From Bacteroidota bacterium (GTDB lineage Bacteria > Bacteroidota > Bacteroidia > Chitinophagales > Chitinophagaceae), in the NCBI GenBank assembly GCA_947451115.1, contig CANFXV010000005.1, positions 28,567 through 92,566 on the forward strand: a stretch of 64,000 nt of DNA, written 5' to 3'. Each line of letters begins with the position of its first letter. The stretch's first letter is position 1. Shown here in pieces: positions 51,223-60,386 of this stretch. A program made the position numbers and the translations under genes. The notes below the pieces were generated by a model. The model saw only the letters and a list, made by a program, of their open reading frames with translations, was not told the origin of the DNA and searched no databases.

Positions 51223-52065
51223 TTATAGAGAAGCAATCAACTCTGTAGCAGAACGAACATAATCTGCGTTCTTTCCAGCTTCAGCTAATTTAATACAAGC
51301 TTCGGCACTTGTTTTAGCACCTTTTTTATCTCCCAAGGCTTTTTGTGTTTTTGCTTTTAATAAAAGCAACCAATACGCATTAGGCGCAGATTGAATGGCT
51401 TTATCTACAAAAACTAAGGCTTTATCGTAATCCTTATCCATATCATAATAGAAATTGGCAGCATCTTGATAAGCGCCTTCTTTTACAGCGGTTCCAGTAG
51501 TGATAGCTTCTATTTGTTTACGGATGACAGGTTTGATATCCGTTTTGATTGGAAAACCCACCAATGTTTTACCCCATTTTAAGTAAATAGCGGCAGTTTC
51601 TGGAGTGATTTCACCAATTCCAATTGTAAAAGTCTCTGTACTGTTGCTTGTAGTTTCAGGTTTAACTTTTACACGTACCACATCTTCTGCTTCATTGTAA
51701 CTAAAACTTCCCCAACCTTTTGAATTGCTATTTAAAATAATAGTCCATTCATTTTCACCTGGAATAGTAAAAAGGCCATAAGAACCAGCTGGTAAAGTTT
51801 TATCACCAATGGTTACCGCATCAGAGAAAGTTACTTTGGTAGCACCATTTGCACCAGTTCTCCATACAATTCCTGTTGGCGCCAATAAACTTCCTTTTCC
51901 AAAAACGGCACGACCTTTTAAGCTTGGTCTTGAATAAACAATTTCAATTTTACCTAAACCAAAATCTTGTATTAGGGTTTGCGTAGGACTGGCAGCGGGC
52001 ATTTTAACTTGTGCATTTACAGCTAAGCTCAAAATGGTACCTAGTACAAAAAGTATTTTTTTCAT
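51223..52065 (-). CDS. DUF2911 protein with signal peptide and TPR-like C-terminus
   Basis: A 280-residue exported protein. Signal peptide about 1-19 (MKKILFVLGTILSLAVNAQ). The DUF2911 domain (about 20-165) holds the conserved SRPSLKGRAVFG, WRTGANGATKVTFSDAV and PAGSYGLFTIP segments. The C-terminal 100 residues are helical pairs resembling tetratricopeptide repeats (AYQDAANFYYDMDKDYDKAL, then PNAYWLLLLKAKTQKALGD). The family is frequent in Bacteroidota and uncharacterised; it is likely periplasmic. An ATG seven codons upstream (52086) overlaps a perfect promoter box, so the start is 52065. Confidence 0.85.
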   Translation of the reverse strand: MKKILFVLGTILSLAVNAQVKMPAASPTQTLIQDFGLGKIEIVYSRPSLKGRAVFGKGSLLAPTGIVWRTGANGATKVTFSDAVTIGDKTLPAGSYGLFTIPGENEWTIILNSNSKGWGSFSYNEAEDVVRVKVKPETTSNSTETFTIGIGEITPETAAIYLKWGKTLVGFPIKTDIKPVIRKQIEAITTGTAVKEGAYQDAANFYYDMDKDYDKALVFVDKAIQSAPNAYWLLLLKAKTQKALGDKKGAKTSAEACIKLAEAGKNADYVRSATELIASL

Positions 52066-52083
52066 TTGATTAATTTTAGACAA

Positions 52084-52091
52084 CAAACCTA
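52084..52091 (-). promoter_or_regulatory. -7 promoter box of the DUF2911 gene
   Basis: TAGGTTTG on the minus strand, 18 bases before the ATG at 52065; it rules out the start at 52086. Confidence 0.6.
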
Positions 52092-52124
52092 ATTGATTTT
52101 AAGATAGCTTAAGCAGATTTTAGG

Positions 52125-53030
52125 TTATTTTTTAAAGGCAGGGTGGAATCGATCCAAGGTGTCTCTGAGGTATTCTCGATTGATATGCGTATAGATTTCT
52201 GTGGTCGTAATACTTTCATGACCCAGCATTTCCTGAACGGCTCTCAGATCGGCTCCACCTTCGACCAAATGGGTGGCAAAAGAATGTCTAAAACTATGGG
52301 GAGAGATGGATTTTTTGATACCAGTTTTTAAAATTAAAGCCTTGATGATGTAAAAAATCATTACCCTGCTTAAGGACTTTCCTCTATTATTTAGAAATAA
52401 TATGTCTTCGTAATTTTTAGCAGCTGTCTGATGAACTCTAATGGTGTCCTTGTATAACTTAATATATTTAATGGCATCAGCGCCAATTGGAACCAGCCGC
52501 TCTTTATCGCCTTTCCCAATGACCCGTATAAAGCCAACGTCTAAATGTAAACAAGAAATTTTTAAATTAATCGCTTCAGTTACCCTAAGCCCGGAACTAT
52601 ACATAGTTTCTAAAATGGCTTTATTTCGACCACCTTCAGGTTTACTAAGATCAATTTGTGCAATCAATTGTTCAATCTCATCAAAGCTTAAAACATCAGG
52701 CAATTTTCTTCTGGTTTTTGGACTATTCAATAAAGTCGTTGGGTTGATTGTACAAATCTGCTCCAAGATGCAATATTTAAAAAAAGATTTAATGCCTGAG
52801 ATAATTCTGGCTTGTGAAGTGGGCGCAAGATTTAGTGCACCTATGCTTTGAATAAAGGCTTGTAAATGCTGTAAAGTAACATCAGCGGGGGATAGTTTGC
52901 TTTCATTGGTATCTAAGTAAATAGTCAACTTGTCGATGTCTCTTAAATAAGCTTCCACAGAATGGTCACTTAAAGATTTTTCAAGTTGTAAAAATGCTTT
53001 AAACCCTTTTTTATAGATCTCCCAGCTCAT
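52125..53030 (-). CDS. xerD: tyrosine recombinase XerD
   Basis: Site-specific recombinase that resolves chromosome dimers at dif with XerC. The 301-residue protein has the N-terminal SAM-like domain (about 1-95) and the catalytic domain with all expected residues: Arg149 (SSGLRVTE), Lys173 (GKGDKER), His245 and Arg248 (HSFRHSF), His271 (LGHES) and the nucleophile Tyr280 (EIYTH). XerD is preferred over XerC from the overall sequence, but the distinction is not certain. No mobile element surrounds it, so it is a chromosomal housekeeping copy. Confidence 0.9.
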   Translation of the reverse strand: MSWEIYKKGFKAFLQLEKSLSDHSVEAYLRDIDKLTIYLDTNESKLSPADVTLQHLQAFIQSIGALNLAPTSQARIISGIKSFFKYCILEQICTINPTTLLNSPKTRRKLPDVLSFDEIEQLIAQIDLSKPEGGRNKAILETMYSSGLRVTEAINLKISCLHLDVGFIRVIGKGDKERLVPIGADAIKYIKLYKDTIRVHQTAAKNYEDILFLNNRGKSLSRVMIFYIIKALILKTGIKKSISPHSFRHSFATHLVEGGADLRAVQEMLGHESITTTEIYTHINREYLRDTLDRFHPAFKK

Positions 53031-53054
53031 GTTTGAATAAATAGATTTGATAGT

Positions 53055-53094
53055 TATAGTTTAATGATATTATTTCGCGTCAGATTAAACTATA
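53055..53094. repeat. 11-bp perfect inverted repeat between xerD and the YkgJ-type gene
   Basis: TATAGTTTAAT and ATTAAACTATA, 18 bases apart, occupy most of the 65-base gap between two divergent genes. The symmetry suggests a dimeric regulator site serving both. The 18-base spacing does not fit a dif site. Confidence 0.5.
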
Positions 53095-53095
53095 T

Positions 53096-53593
53096 ATGAA
53101 AGTAAATTTAAGGTCATTTAAGCAAAAAGTTAGATATAATGCTAAACAATTCAGATCCTATTTGTCAAAGTTGGAAAGAAAAACACCTAAAGGCTTAGAT
53201 CAAATTACACAAAAGCTTAGTCCTGAAGTTTGGAAAGAAATAGATTGTTTGAGTTGTGCCAATTGTTGCAAAACAATGAGTCCCACATTTACCCCTACTG
53301 ATATTAAAAGAATTGCCCATCATTTTGAAATGACGCCTGCCGCATTTAAAGAAAAATGGTTAGAATTTGATAAAAAAGACAAAGACTGGTTAAATAAATC
53401 ACAGCCTTGTCAGTTTTTAAATTTGAAAACAAATAAGTGCTCTATTTATGCAATTCGACCTGCAGATTGTTCAGGCTTTCCGCATTTGACCAAAAGAAAA
53501 ATGACAGATTACATGCATGTGCACAAACAAAATATAGAATGGTGCCCTGCTACTTATAAAATGGTAGAAAAGATGCAGGATTTAATGCCTTAG
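53096..53593 (+). CDS. YkgJ-type cysteine cluster protein
   Basis: A 165-residue protein of the YkgJ / zinc- or iron-chelating cysteine cluster family. Ligand cysteines: CLSCANCCKTMSP, CQFLNLKTNKCSIYAIRPADCSGFP, and a late WCPATYK. Members probably bind a metal ion or Fe-S cluster; the function is unknown. It starts just after the inverted repeat shared with xerD and runs convergent with the YraN gene (five-base gap). Confidence 0.87.
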   Translation: MKVNLRSFKQKVRYNAKQFRSYLSKLERKTPKGLDQITQKLSPEVWKEIDCLSCANCCKTMSPTFTPTDIKRIAHHFEMTPAAFKEKWLEFDKKDKDWLNKSQPCQFLNLKTNKCSIYAIRPADCSGFPHLTKRKMTDYMHVHKQNIEWCPATYKMVEKMQDLMP

Positions 53594-53598
53594 TTTAT

Positions 53599-53952
53599 TT
53601 AAAAATAAACATCTTCTATATAAAATAATTCCCATTGTTTTTTATCATTCAGAAAAATGGATACTACATCAAACTGTAAGTATTTCCACTCGGGATGTTC
53701 ATACTGAAAAAAGGCTGCGGCATTTTTTAAAAATTGCATCTTTGTTTTATGGATATGTTGTTCAGGATAGCCAAAATCAATGGCAGTTCTGGTCTTGACT
53801 TCAACAATATGTAACAAACCATTTTTGCTAGCAATGAGGTCTATTTCCAAATGCTTGTAGCGCCAATTTCTAAACAATATTTCAAAGCCTTTTTCAGTTA
53901 GGTAGGACGCTGCCATATTTTCGCCAAAAATCCCAGTATCTTTATTGTTCAT
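53599..53952 (-). CDS. YraN family protein (UPF0102), putative endonuclease fold
   Basis: A 117-residue protein. The family signature GENMAASYLTEKGFEIL, then RNWRYKHLEIDLIASKNGLLHIVEVKTR, contains the E-D-ExK pattern of the restriction-endonuclease/Holliday junction resolvase fold. The function is unproven; a role in DNA processing during recombination or natural transformation is assumed from the fold. It is divergent from manA. Confidence 0.92.
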   Translation of the reverse strand: MNNKDTGIFGENMAASYLTEKGFEILFRNWRYKHLEIDLIASKNGLLHIVEVKTRTAIDFGYPEQHIHKTKMQFLKNAAAFFQYEHPEWKYLQFDVVSIFLNDKKQWELFYIEDVYF

Positions 53953-54005
53953 TTATTCTTCATTTTAGATTTTAAATCTAGTTTAAACATCGTATTTTTA
54001 TAGCA

Positions 54006-55199
54006 ATGCAAAAAGCGTATAAATTACAAGGAAAGCATAGGCATTATGATTGGGGAGGCACAAGTTTCATTCCAAACATGATGGGCATTGAAAATGTAAA
54101 CCATCTGCCTTATGCAGAGTATTGGATGGGGGCGCATCCAAGTGCGGCTTCGATGATAGAGACAGAACAGGGGGCGATCAGTTTAGCTAGTTTAGTAAAT
54201 GAAAATCCTCAAAAGTGGTTAGGGGCAAACACGTATAAAACTTTTAGTGCCATGCCCTATTTATTTAAAGTGCTGGATGTGGCTAAAATGTTGAGTATAC
54301 AAGTTCATCCTAGTAAAAAAAACGCAGTCCTAGGTTTTGATAAAGAACAAAAGTTGGGCATTCCATTAGATGCCAGTCATCGCAATTACAAAGACAAAAA
54401 TCATAAACCAGAACTCATGGTGGCATTGAGTGATTTTTGGTTATTACATGGTTTCCTTCCACCTGCTGAATTAGAGACGCGTTTGCAATCTTATTTTCCA
54501 TTGCGTTCTTTAATCAATGAATTCAAAGGGGTAGACTATCAACAATTGTATACCTTTTTTATGCAGTTGCCCATAGAAGTTTCAGATCAAATTTTAAAAC
54601 CTTTATTGCAGGAAGCTGCAGATGCAGTAAAAAATGAAACCGTTGGTAAATTAGATCCACATTATTGGGCCCATAAATATTATGCAGATGGAATACCAAG
54701 TGCTAATATTGACAAAGGCATTTTTTCCATTTATATTTTAAACATTGTGCATGTACCTAAATACCAAGGGGTATTTCAAGGGGCAGGTTTATTGCATGCT
54801 TATTTAGAAGGTCAAAATATTGAATTAATGGCCAATAGCGACAATGTGTTAAGAGGTGGATTGACAAGTAAACATGTGGACATCAAAGAATTGTTGGAAC
54901 ATATCAACTTTGTCCCTACTTATCCTGAGATTTTAAAAGGGGATAGTATCCAAGCAAATGAAATAAATTATCCATCTGCTGCCCCAGACTTTGGTTTAAC
55001 AAAAATTAGTTTAAATACCGGTGAATCTTCCACAATAAAAACAGATTCCTTAGAGATCTTATTGGTCACCGAAGGGGCCGTTATGGTGGATCAATTGACC
55101 CTGAAAACAGGCGATTCTGCTGTCTTAACAGCCGATACAAAGCTTACTATACATGCAAAGCAGCCCTCGGTTTTGTTCAAGTCTTTCGTGCCAAAATAG
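54006..55199 (+). CDS. manA: mannose-6-phosphate isomerase, class I
   Basis: Interconverts mannose-6-phosphate and fructose-6-phosphate, linking mannose use and GDP-mannose synthesis to glycolysis. The 397-residue zinc enzyme shows YAEYWMGAHPSAAS, the zinc-site sequence IQVHPSKKNA, KDKNHKPELMVAL with its Glu ligand, and GLLHAYLEGQNIELMANSDNVLRGGLT. It is monocistronic; TATTTTTA about 20 bases upstream is a near-match -7 box. Confidence 0.95.
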   Translation: MQKAYKLQGKHRHYDWGGTSFIPNMMGIENVNHLPYAEYWMGAHPSAASMIETEQGAISLASLVNENPQKWLGANTYKTFSAMPYLFKVLDVAKMLSIQVHPSKKNAVLGFDKEQKLGIPLDASHRNYKDKNHKPELMVALSDFWLLHGFLPPAELETRLQSYFPLRSLINEFKGVDYQQLYTFFMQLPIEVSDQILKPLLQEAADAVKNETVGKLDPHYWAHKYYADGIPSANIDKGIFSIYILNIVHVPKYQGVFQGAGLLHAYLEGQNIELMANSDNVLRGGLTSKHVDIKELLEHINFVPTYPEILKGDSIQANEINYPSAAPDFGLTKISLNTGESSTIKTDSLEILLVTEGAVMVDQLTLKTGDSAVLTADTKLTIHAKQPSVLFKSFVPK

Positions 55200-55251
55200 G
55201 TTTATTCACAATTGAGGAAAATCAATACTAAATAATCTAAGGCTGAACCCT

Positions 55252-55259
55252 TATTTTTG
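55252..55259 (+). promoter_or_regulatory. -7 promoter box of the DUF6580 gene
   Basis: TATTTTTG, a perfect TAnnTTTG, 45 bases before the ATG at 55305. Confidence 0.55.
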
Positions 55260-55304
55260 TCAAGAAGCTTCTAAAAACTTCAAAGACCAATAAATAAATT
55301 AAAG

Positions 55305-55859
55305 ATGAAATTGAACAAACAAATAATAGTAGCCCTTGTAATCATGATTGCCACTAGTGCCTTATACCGTGTTCTGCCTGGCAGACCATATGGTTTTGCA
55401 CCTCAAATTGCCATCGCTTTATTTGGTGGTTCATTGTTTGCAACAAAAAAACAATATGCATTTTTGTTGCCTATTTTATCTATGTTTATTTCAGATGTTT
55501 TGTATCAAGTATTGTTTCAATTGCATTTAAGTCCAATGCAAGGTTTTTATGAGGGTCAATTATTAAACTATGTTTTAATTGCTGGTACCGCAGTATTTGG
55601 TTTTGGTTTACAGCGCAATCAATTTTCAAAATATATTACTGGTTTTTTAGCTGCACCAACAGCTTATTTTATAGTGTCTAATGGTTTAGTTTGGGCACAA
55701 GGGGGTGGCTATCATCATGCATTTAACTTTACCGGATTTGTTCAAACCATGGTTGATGGTTTGCCATTTTATCCATACAGTGTAGCTGGAACTTTAGTAT
55801 TTGGTGGGGTATTGTTTGGTGCCTTTAGATTGCTGGTACCTAAGTTCAAAGCCATCTAG
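55305..55859 (+). CDS. DUF6580-type integral membrane protein, putative transporter component
   Basis: A 184-residue membrane protein with five or six spans and almost no polar domain. It fits the DUF6580 family, proposed to be the substrate-binding membrane part of small transport systems, by the opening ATSALYRVLPGRPYGFAPQIAIALFGGSLF, of which RVLPGRPYGFAPQ is the most telling part. The substrate is unknown; in some genomes relatives occur near cobalamin uptake genes, but here no such gene or cobalamin riboswitch is seen. It is convergent with rnhA. Confidence 0.8.
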   Translation: MKLNKQIIVALVIMIATSALYRVLPGRPYGFAPQIAIALFGGSLFATKKQYAFLLPILSMFISDVLYQVLFQLHLSPMQGFYEGQLLNYVLIAGTAVFGFGLQRNQFSKYITGFLAAPTAYFIVSNGLVWAQGGGYHHAFNFTGFVQTMVDGLPFYPYSVAGTLVFGGVLFGAFRLLVPKFKAI

Positions 55860-55874
55860 ATTTAACTATTTTTT

Positions 55875-56345
55875 TTATTTGAGCAATTCATTTGCTTCAA
55901 ATTCAGTATCTATTTTCCATGGCCCATTGTCTGCTGCCATAGTAGCTAACTCATCACATCTGTTGTTGTATTTATTGGTACTATGTCCTTTTACCCAATG
56001 GAATTTTACACGATAGGATGCCGCCAACTGATGGTATTGTAACCATAAATCTTTGTTTTTTTTACCACCCTTAAAATTTGTTTTGATCCAATTGTCCAAC
56101 CATTTTTTTTCGACAGATTCAACCACGTATTTACTATCAGTATAAATATGAATAGGCAATTCCTTAGTTTTTAAGGCAGCAATGGCTTTAATGACGGCCA
56201 ATAATTCCATTCGGTTATTGGTGGTTTTTCGATAGGCTTCGGCTATTTCCTTTACTTTATCACCCCACATTAATAGGGCACCAAATCCGCCAGGGCCTGG
56301 ATTGCCACGAGAAGAACCATCGGTGTAAATTTCTATTTTATCCAT
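55875..56345 (-). CDS. rnhA: ribonuclease HI
   Basis: Cleaves the RNA strand of RNA-DNA hybrids. The 156-residue protein carries the four carboxylates of the active site: Asp9 in IYTDGSSRGNPG, Glu48 in NNRMELLAV, Asp70 in YTDSKYVVES, and Asp in NRCDELATMAA. It has the basic handle segment (WIKTNFKGGKKNKDLW) as in the E. coli enzyme. It is monocistronic. Confidence 0.96.
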   Translation of the reverse strand: MDKIEIYTDGSSRGNPGPGGFGALLMWGDKVKEIAEAYRKTTNNRMELLAVIKAIAALKTKELPIHIYTDSKYVVESVEKKWLDNWIKTNFKGGKKNKDLWLQYHQLAASYRVKFHWVKGHSTNKYNNRCDELATMAADNGPWKIDTEFEANELLK

Positions 56346-56522
56346 TATTTTTTCCTAATCGACTGATAATAAAGAGAATACATAAATATACGAATCCTTC
56401 TATCAATTCCACAAAAAACAAGTTAATGTGTTTTATTTACACTTTATTATTTTATCTTTATCCACTTGTTAAAATCAAGTATTCATAAGTTAAATAAACG
56501 ATTGATCGGATAAATTGTTGAT

Positions 56523-59297
56523 ATGCAAAGAGTTGAAGAAAGTAAACAGGCATTGATGAAGAAGGAAAAGGGGAATATTAGAATAAAATCTAAGTTACAA
56601 AAGATCAGTTTTCATCTTCAATACCAAACCACCTATGGCCAGGAGATTTATGTTTACGGCAATCATCCTTTACTAGGCAATGGTCAAATAGAAAATGCCC
56701 GCCCACTGGTTTATTTAAACGACGACTATTGGGTTTTGCATTTGAGCTGGAATACCTCACCTAATGATGAATTAATTACTTACCATTATTTTATAAAAAA
56801 TACAGATGGGACTAAAGTATTTGATTGGGGAAATGATAAATGTTTTAATCCCAATAAAATAGGGAATAGTGAGTTAGTGATTTTAGATGCTTGGAATTAT
56901 GCCGGTTATGTAGAAAATGTTTTTTATACTGAACCATTCTCCAATGTTTTATTAAAACAGTCTACCCTTCAAAAACCATCAAATGGGTTGGAACAAAGTA
57001 CCACCCATATCTTTAGGGTAAAAGCACCTTTGTTAGCAGCTCATCAAACTATTTGCATTATTGGGGAAAACCCTTTGATAGGCGCTTGGGATTCAACAAA
57101 AGTTTTGCCTTTAACTAAGATTGCCGCTACCCCATATTTTGAAATTAGCTTGAATTTAAATCAATGTAATTTTCCATTTGTCTATAAGTATGGCGTTTAC
57201 GATACAGTCAAAAAAGTTTTTGTAAATTTTGAATCTGACAACAACAGGGTATTGTATGAAAATGTTGGTAAAGATAAATTGGTCATCATCAATGATGGCT
57301 TTGTACATTTAAGTAATACAGAATGGAAAGGGGCAGGCGTTGCAATCCCTGTGTTTTCTCTAAAATCAAATCAAAGTGTTGGCGTAGGAGAATTTACAGA
57401 TATACAACTATTGGTGGATTGGGCTAAAACAATTGGCTTAAAACTAATTCAATTGTTGCCATTGAATGATACGACTGCAACACATACCTTTATGGATTCT
57501 TATCCCTATGCAGGAATTTCCGCCTTTGCATTGCATCCCATGTTTATTCGAATCCAAGACCTCTTAAAGAAAGGGCAGGAGTCAATTTTAAAACCCTATG
57601 AAACATTAATGCAATCCTTGAATGCATTGCCAGAGGTAGATTATGTTGGAGTGATGGATTTGAAATGGAAATTGTTAAGGATTTTATACAATGAAAATGG
57701 AAAGCATGATTTGGCGTCCACTGGTTTCAATGAATTTTATCGTCAAAATGCGCATTGGCTGGTTTCTTATAGCGCATTTTCCTATTTAAGAGAATTACAT
57801 GGGACGGTTGATTTTAATCAATGGCCTACGAATGCCAAATACAATGAAGCGGCTATTGAAAGCTTAACTAATCCCAAAGCGAGTACCTATCATGAAATTG
57901 CTTTTTATTATTTTGTACAATACCATTTGCATTTGCAATTGAGCAATGCCACAAAATATGCACATGAAAATGGCATCGTCTTAAAGGGGGATATTCCTAT
58001 TGGTGTATATAGATATGGCGCTGATGCATGGCAGCATCCAGATTTATTTCATATGGATATGCAAGCAGGTGCACCACCAGATGATTTCGCAGTAAGAGGA
58101 CAAAATTGGGGTTTCCCTACCTATCATTGGGAAGCCATGGCTGCAGATGATTTTAAATGGTGGAAACTTAGGTTTGAACAAATGAGCTATTATTTTGATG
58201 CCTTTAGAATAGATCATATTTTAGGATTTTTTAGAATTTGGAGTATTCCGATGCATGCCATAGATGGAATTATGGGACATTTTGTTCCTGCCATCCCTGT
58301 GAGTATACATGAATTTAATAGTAATGGTGTTTCTTTCGATAGGCAGCGTTTCACCAAGCCATTCATCAATGATGCTATTTTATACCAATTGGTAGGACAG
58401 GACAATGAATTCATCAAAACCAATTTTTTAGAAAGTAGAGGTGAGGGCCTCTATGATTTATTACCTGCTTTTCAGACACAAAGACAAGTAGAAGCCTATT
58501 TTTTATCACTACCTAAGGATGATTTTCATGAGAAAATAAAGAATGTCTTATTTAATTTAATAAGCAATGTATTGTTAATAGCGTCCTCAGATACGCAAGC
58601 TTATCATTTTAGGTTTAATATAGAAAGTACAAGTTCTTTCCAATACTTGGAGGAGAAAACTAAAAAAGTATGGAGAGATTTATATTATAATTACTTCTTT
58701 CATAGACAAGAACAAGTTTGGGAAAAAGAAGCCATGCAAAAATTGCCGATGTTAAAATTGGCCACCAATATGCTTATATGCGGAGAAGATTTAGGATTGG
58801 TTCCATCAAGCGTTCCGCATGTGATGCAACAATTAGGTATTTTAAGTTTAGAAGTACAAAGAATGCCTAAAGCAAACAATACCACCTTCTTCCATCCCAA
58901 AGATGCACCCTATTTAAGTGTGGTTACCCCTTCTTCACATGATACGAGTACCATTAGAGGTTGGTGGGAAGAAAACAAAGAAAAAACACAGCAATTTTAC
59001 AAAGATGAATTAGGGAAGATGGGAGATGCCCCTTTGTATTGCGAGCCATGGATCAATAAAGCCATTTTATTACAACATTTGTATTCCCCTTCCATGTGGG
59101 CTATTTTTCAATTACAAGATTTCTTTGGGATAGATGAAGTGATTAGAAGAAAAGATCCAAATGAAGAAAGAATCAATATTCCAGCCAATCCCAAGCATTA
59201 TTGGAGGTATCGCATGCATCTAAGTTTAGAAGATTTATTGACGCAGGATAAGTTTAATAAAGAATGGGCGCTTGCCATCAAAGAAAGTGGTCGCTAA
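56523..59297 (+). CDS. malQ: 4-alpha-glucanotransferase with two N-terminal starch-binding domains
   Basis: A GH77 amylomaltase that reshuffles glucose chains between maltodextrins. The 924-residue protein is of the long DPE2 type: two CBM20 starch-binding modules (about 28-130 and 163-265, with ENPLIGAWDSTKVLPL typical of CBM20) precede the GH77 barrel. Catalytic features include FRIDHILGFFRIWSIP (nucleophile Asp), ICGEDLGLVPSSVP (acid/base Glu) and TPSSHDTSTIRGWW. It works in the cytoplasm on imported maltose or glycogen fragments. It lies 25 kb from the main glucan operon and has a near-match -7 box (TATCTTTA) about 65 bases upstream. Confidence 0.94.
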   Translation: MQRVEESKQALMKKEKGNIRIKSKLQKISFHLQYQTTYGQEIYVYGNHPLLGNGQIENARPLVYLNDDYWVLHLSWNTSPNDELITYHYFIKNTDGTKVFDWGNDKCFNPNKIGNSELVILDAWNYAGYVENVFYTEPFSNVLLKQSTLQKPSNGLEQSTTHIFRVKAPLLAAHQTICIIGENPLIGAWDSTKVLPLTKIAATPYFEISLNLNQCNFPFVYKYGVYDTVKKVFVNFESDNNRVLYENVGKDKLVIINDGFVHLSNTEWKGAGVAIPVFSLKSNQSVGVGEFTDIQLLVDWAKTIGLKLIQLLPLNDTTATHTFMDSYPYAGISAFALHPMFIRIQDLLKKGQESILKPYETLMQSLNALPEVDYVGVMDLKWKLLRILYNENGKHDLASTGFNEFYRQNAHWLVSYSAFSYLRELHGTVDFNQWPTNAKYNEAAIESLTNPKASTYHEIAFYYFVQYHLHLQLSNATKYAHENGIVLKGDIPIGVYRYGADAWQHPDLFHMDMQAGAPPDDFAVRGQNWGFPTYHWEAMAADDFKWWKLRFEQMSYYFDAFRIDHILGFFRIWSIPMHAIDGIMGHFVPAIPVSIHEFNSNGVSFDRQRFTKPFINDAILYQLVGQDNEFIKTNFLESRGEGLYDLLPAFQTQRQVEAYFLSLPKDDFHEKIKNVLFNLISNVLLIASSDTQAYHFRFNIESTSSFQYLEEKTKKVWRDLYYNYFFHRQEQVWEKEAMQKLPMLKLATNMLICGEDLGLVPSSVPHVMQQLGILSLEVQRMPKANNTTFFHPKDAPYLSVVTPSSHDTSTIRGWWEENKEKTQQFYKDELGKMGDAPLYCEPWINKAILLQHLYSPSMWAIFQLQDFFGIDEVIRRKDPNEERINIPANPKHYWRYRMHLSLEDLLTQDKFNKEWALAIKESGR

Positions 59298-59334
59298 ATA
59301 GGGCTGTTTTGTATCTTAGCTAAAATATTTAATT

Positions 59335-60384
59335 GTGCAACTCGACTTCTGGGAACAAAAATTAGCGTTCGAATATCCATTTACAATTTCCAATGGTAGG
59401 ACCAAGACCCATCAACCTAGTTTGATGGTAAGATTGTCTTTGGGCAATTGGGTAGGTTACGGGGAGGCACCTGCGATTGTTTATTATAATGTTACAGTTG
59501 AACATATGATGGAACAATTAGAAAAGCAAAAAAAGCTAATTGAAAAATTTGCTTTGATTGATCCTGAACGCTTTTGGCATTTTTTACATCATTTATTTCC
59601 CAATGATCCTTTTTTAGTTTGTGCTTTAGATATGGCAGGCTGGGATTTATTCGGACAAATGAAAAAGCAGCCGCTTCATGAAATGTGGAATACGCCTTGG
59701 AATGAAAATACCCCTATACCTATTTGTGATTATACGCTAGGCATTGATTCAATAGAAAAAATGGTAGCTAAAATGAATGCGCATCCTTGGCCCATTTATA
59801 AAATAAAAGTGGGTACCGATTATGATATTGAAATGATTACTGCACTCCGTGCGCATACCAATGCTCCATTACGCGTAGATGCCAATGCAGGATGGACTAC
59901 CGAAGAAGCATTGCTAAAAATTCCAGCCTTAGCTGCTTTAGGGGTAGAATTAATAGAACAGCCATTGGCTAAAGACAATTGGGAAGGGATGGCGCATTTA
60001 AAAGCGACATCAGTTTTGCCTTTATTTGCAGATGAATCCTGTGTGTTTGAAAAAGAGGTCGCTGCCTCTGCGAATTATTTTCATGGCATCAATATTAAAT
60101 TAACCAAATGCAGTGGGCCAACGCCGGCCTTAAGAATGATTAAAGAAGCCAAAGCTTTGGGCTTAAAAATTATGATGGGTTCTATGAATGAAAATGTAAT
60201 TGGTTCTGCTGCCATTGCTCAATTTTTACCTCAATTGGATTATGTAGATATGGATGGCCCTTTATTAATGACCCAATTAAATGGGGTAGGGTTAGAGTAT
60301 AGATTTAATAATAATATTGGTAAAATTGCCCCATTAACGCGTCCTGGTTTAGGGGTGCAATTTAAAATGCCATTTAACAAATAA
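59335..60384 (+). CDS. dipeptide epimerase (L-Ala-D/L-Glu epimerase-like, enolase superfamily)
   Basis: A 349-residue member of the mandelate-racemase subgroup of the enolase superfamily. The barrel has the catalytic Lys pair in YKIKVGTD, the metal ligands in RVDANAGW, IEQPL and FADES, and the second base Lys in GINIKLTKCSG. This pattern fits dipeptide epimerases that recycle murein L-Ala-D-Glu; other dipeptides are possible. The start is GTG at 59335; no better codon is near. It follows malQ by 37 bases, and trmH starts two bases after its end. Confidence 0.85.
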   Translation: MQLDFWEQKLAFEYPFTISNGRTKTHQPSLMVRLSLGNWVGYGEAPAIVYYNVTVEHMMEQLEKQKKLIEKFALIDPERFWHFLHHLFPNDPFLVCALDMAGWDLFGQMKKQPLHEMWNTPWNENTPIPICDYTLGIDSIEKMVAKMNAHPWPIYKIKVGTDYDIEMITALRAHTNAPLRVDANAGWTTEEALLKIPALAALGVELIEQPLAKDNWEGMAHLKATSVLPLFADESCVFEKEVAASANYFHGINIKLTKCSGPTPALRMIKEAKALGLKIMMGSMNENVIGSAAIAQFLPQLDYVDMDGPLLMTQLNGVGLEYRFNNNIGKIAPLTRPGLGVQFKMPFNK

Positions 60385-60386
60385 GT

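Noticed and set aside
52441..52851. Plus-strand frame of 136 codons opposite xerD
   Set aside because: Shadow of xerD, whose catalytic residues are all intact on the other strand.
53031..53095. dif site next to xerD
   Set aside because: The inverted arms are 18 bases apart, while dif has two 11-base arms with about six bases between them.
55200..55304. Cobalamin riboswitch before the DUF6580 gene
   Set aside because: The 105-base gap is too short and lacks the conserved B12-box sequence.
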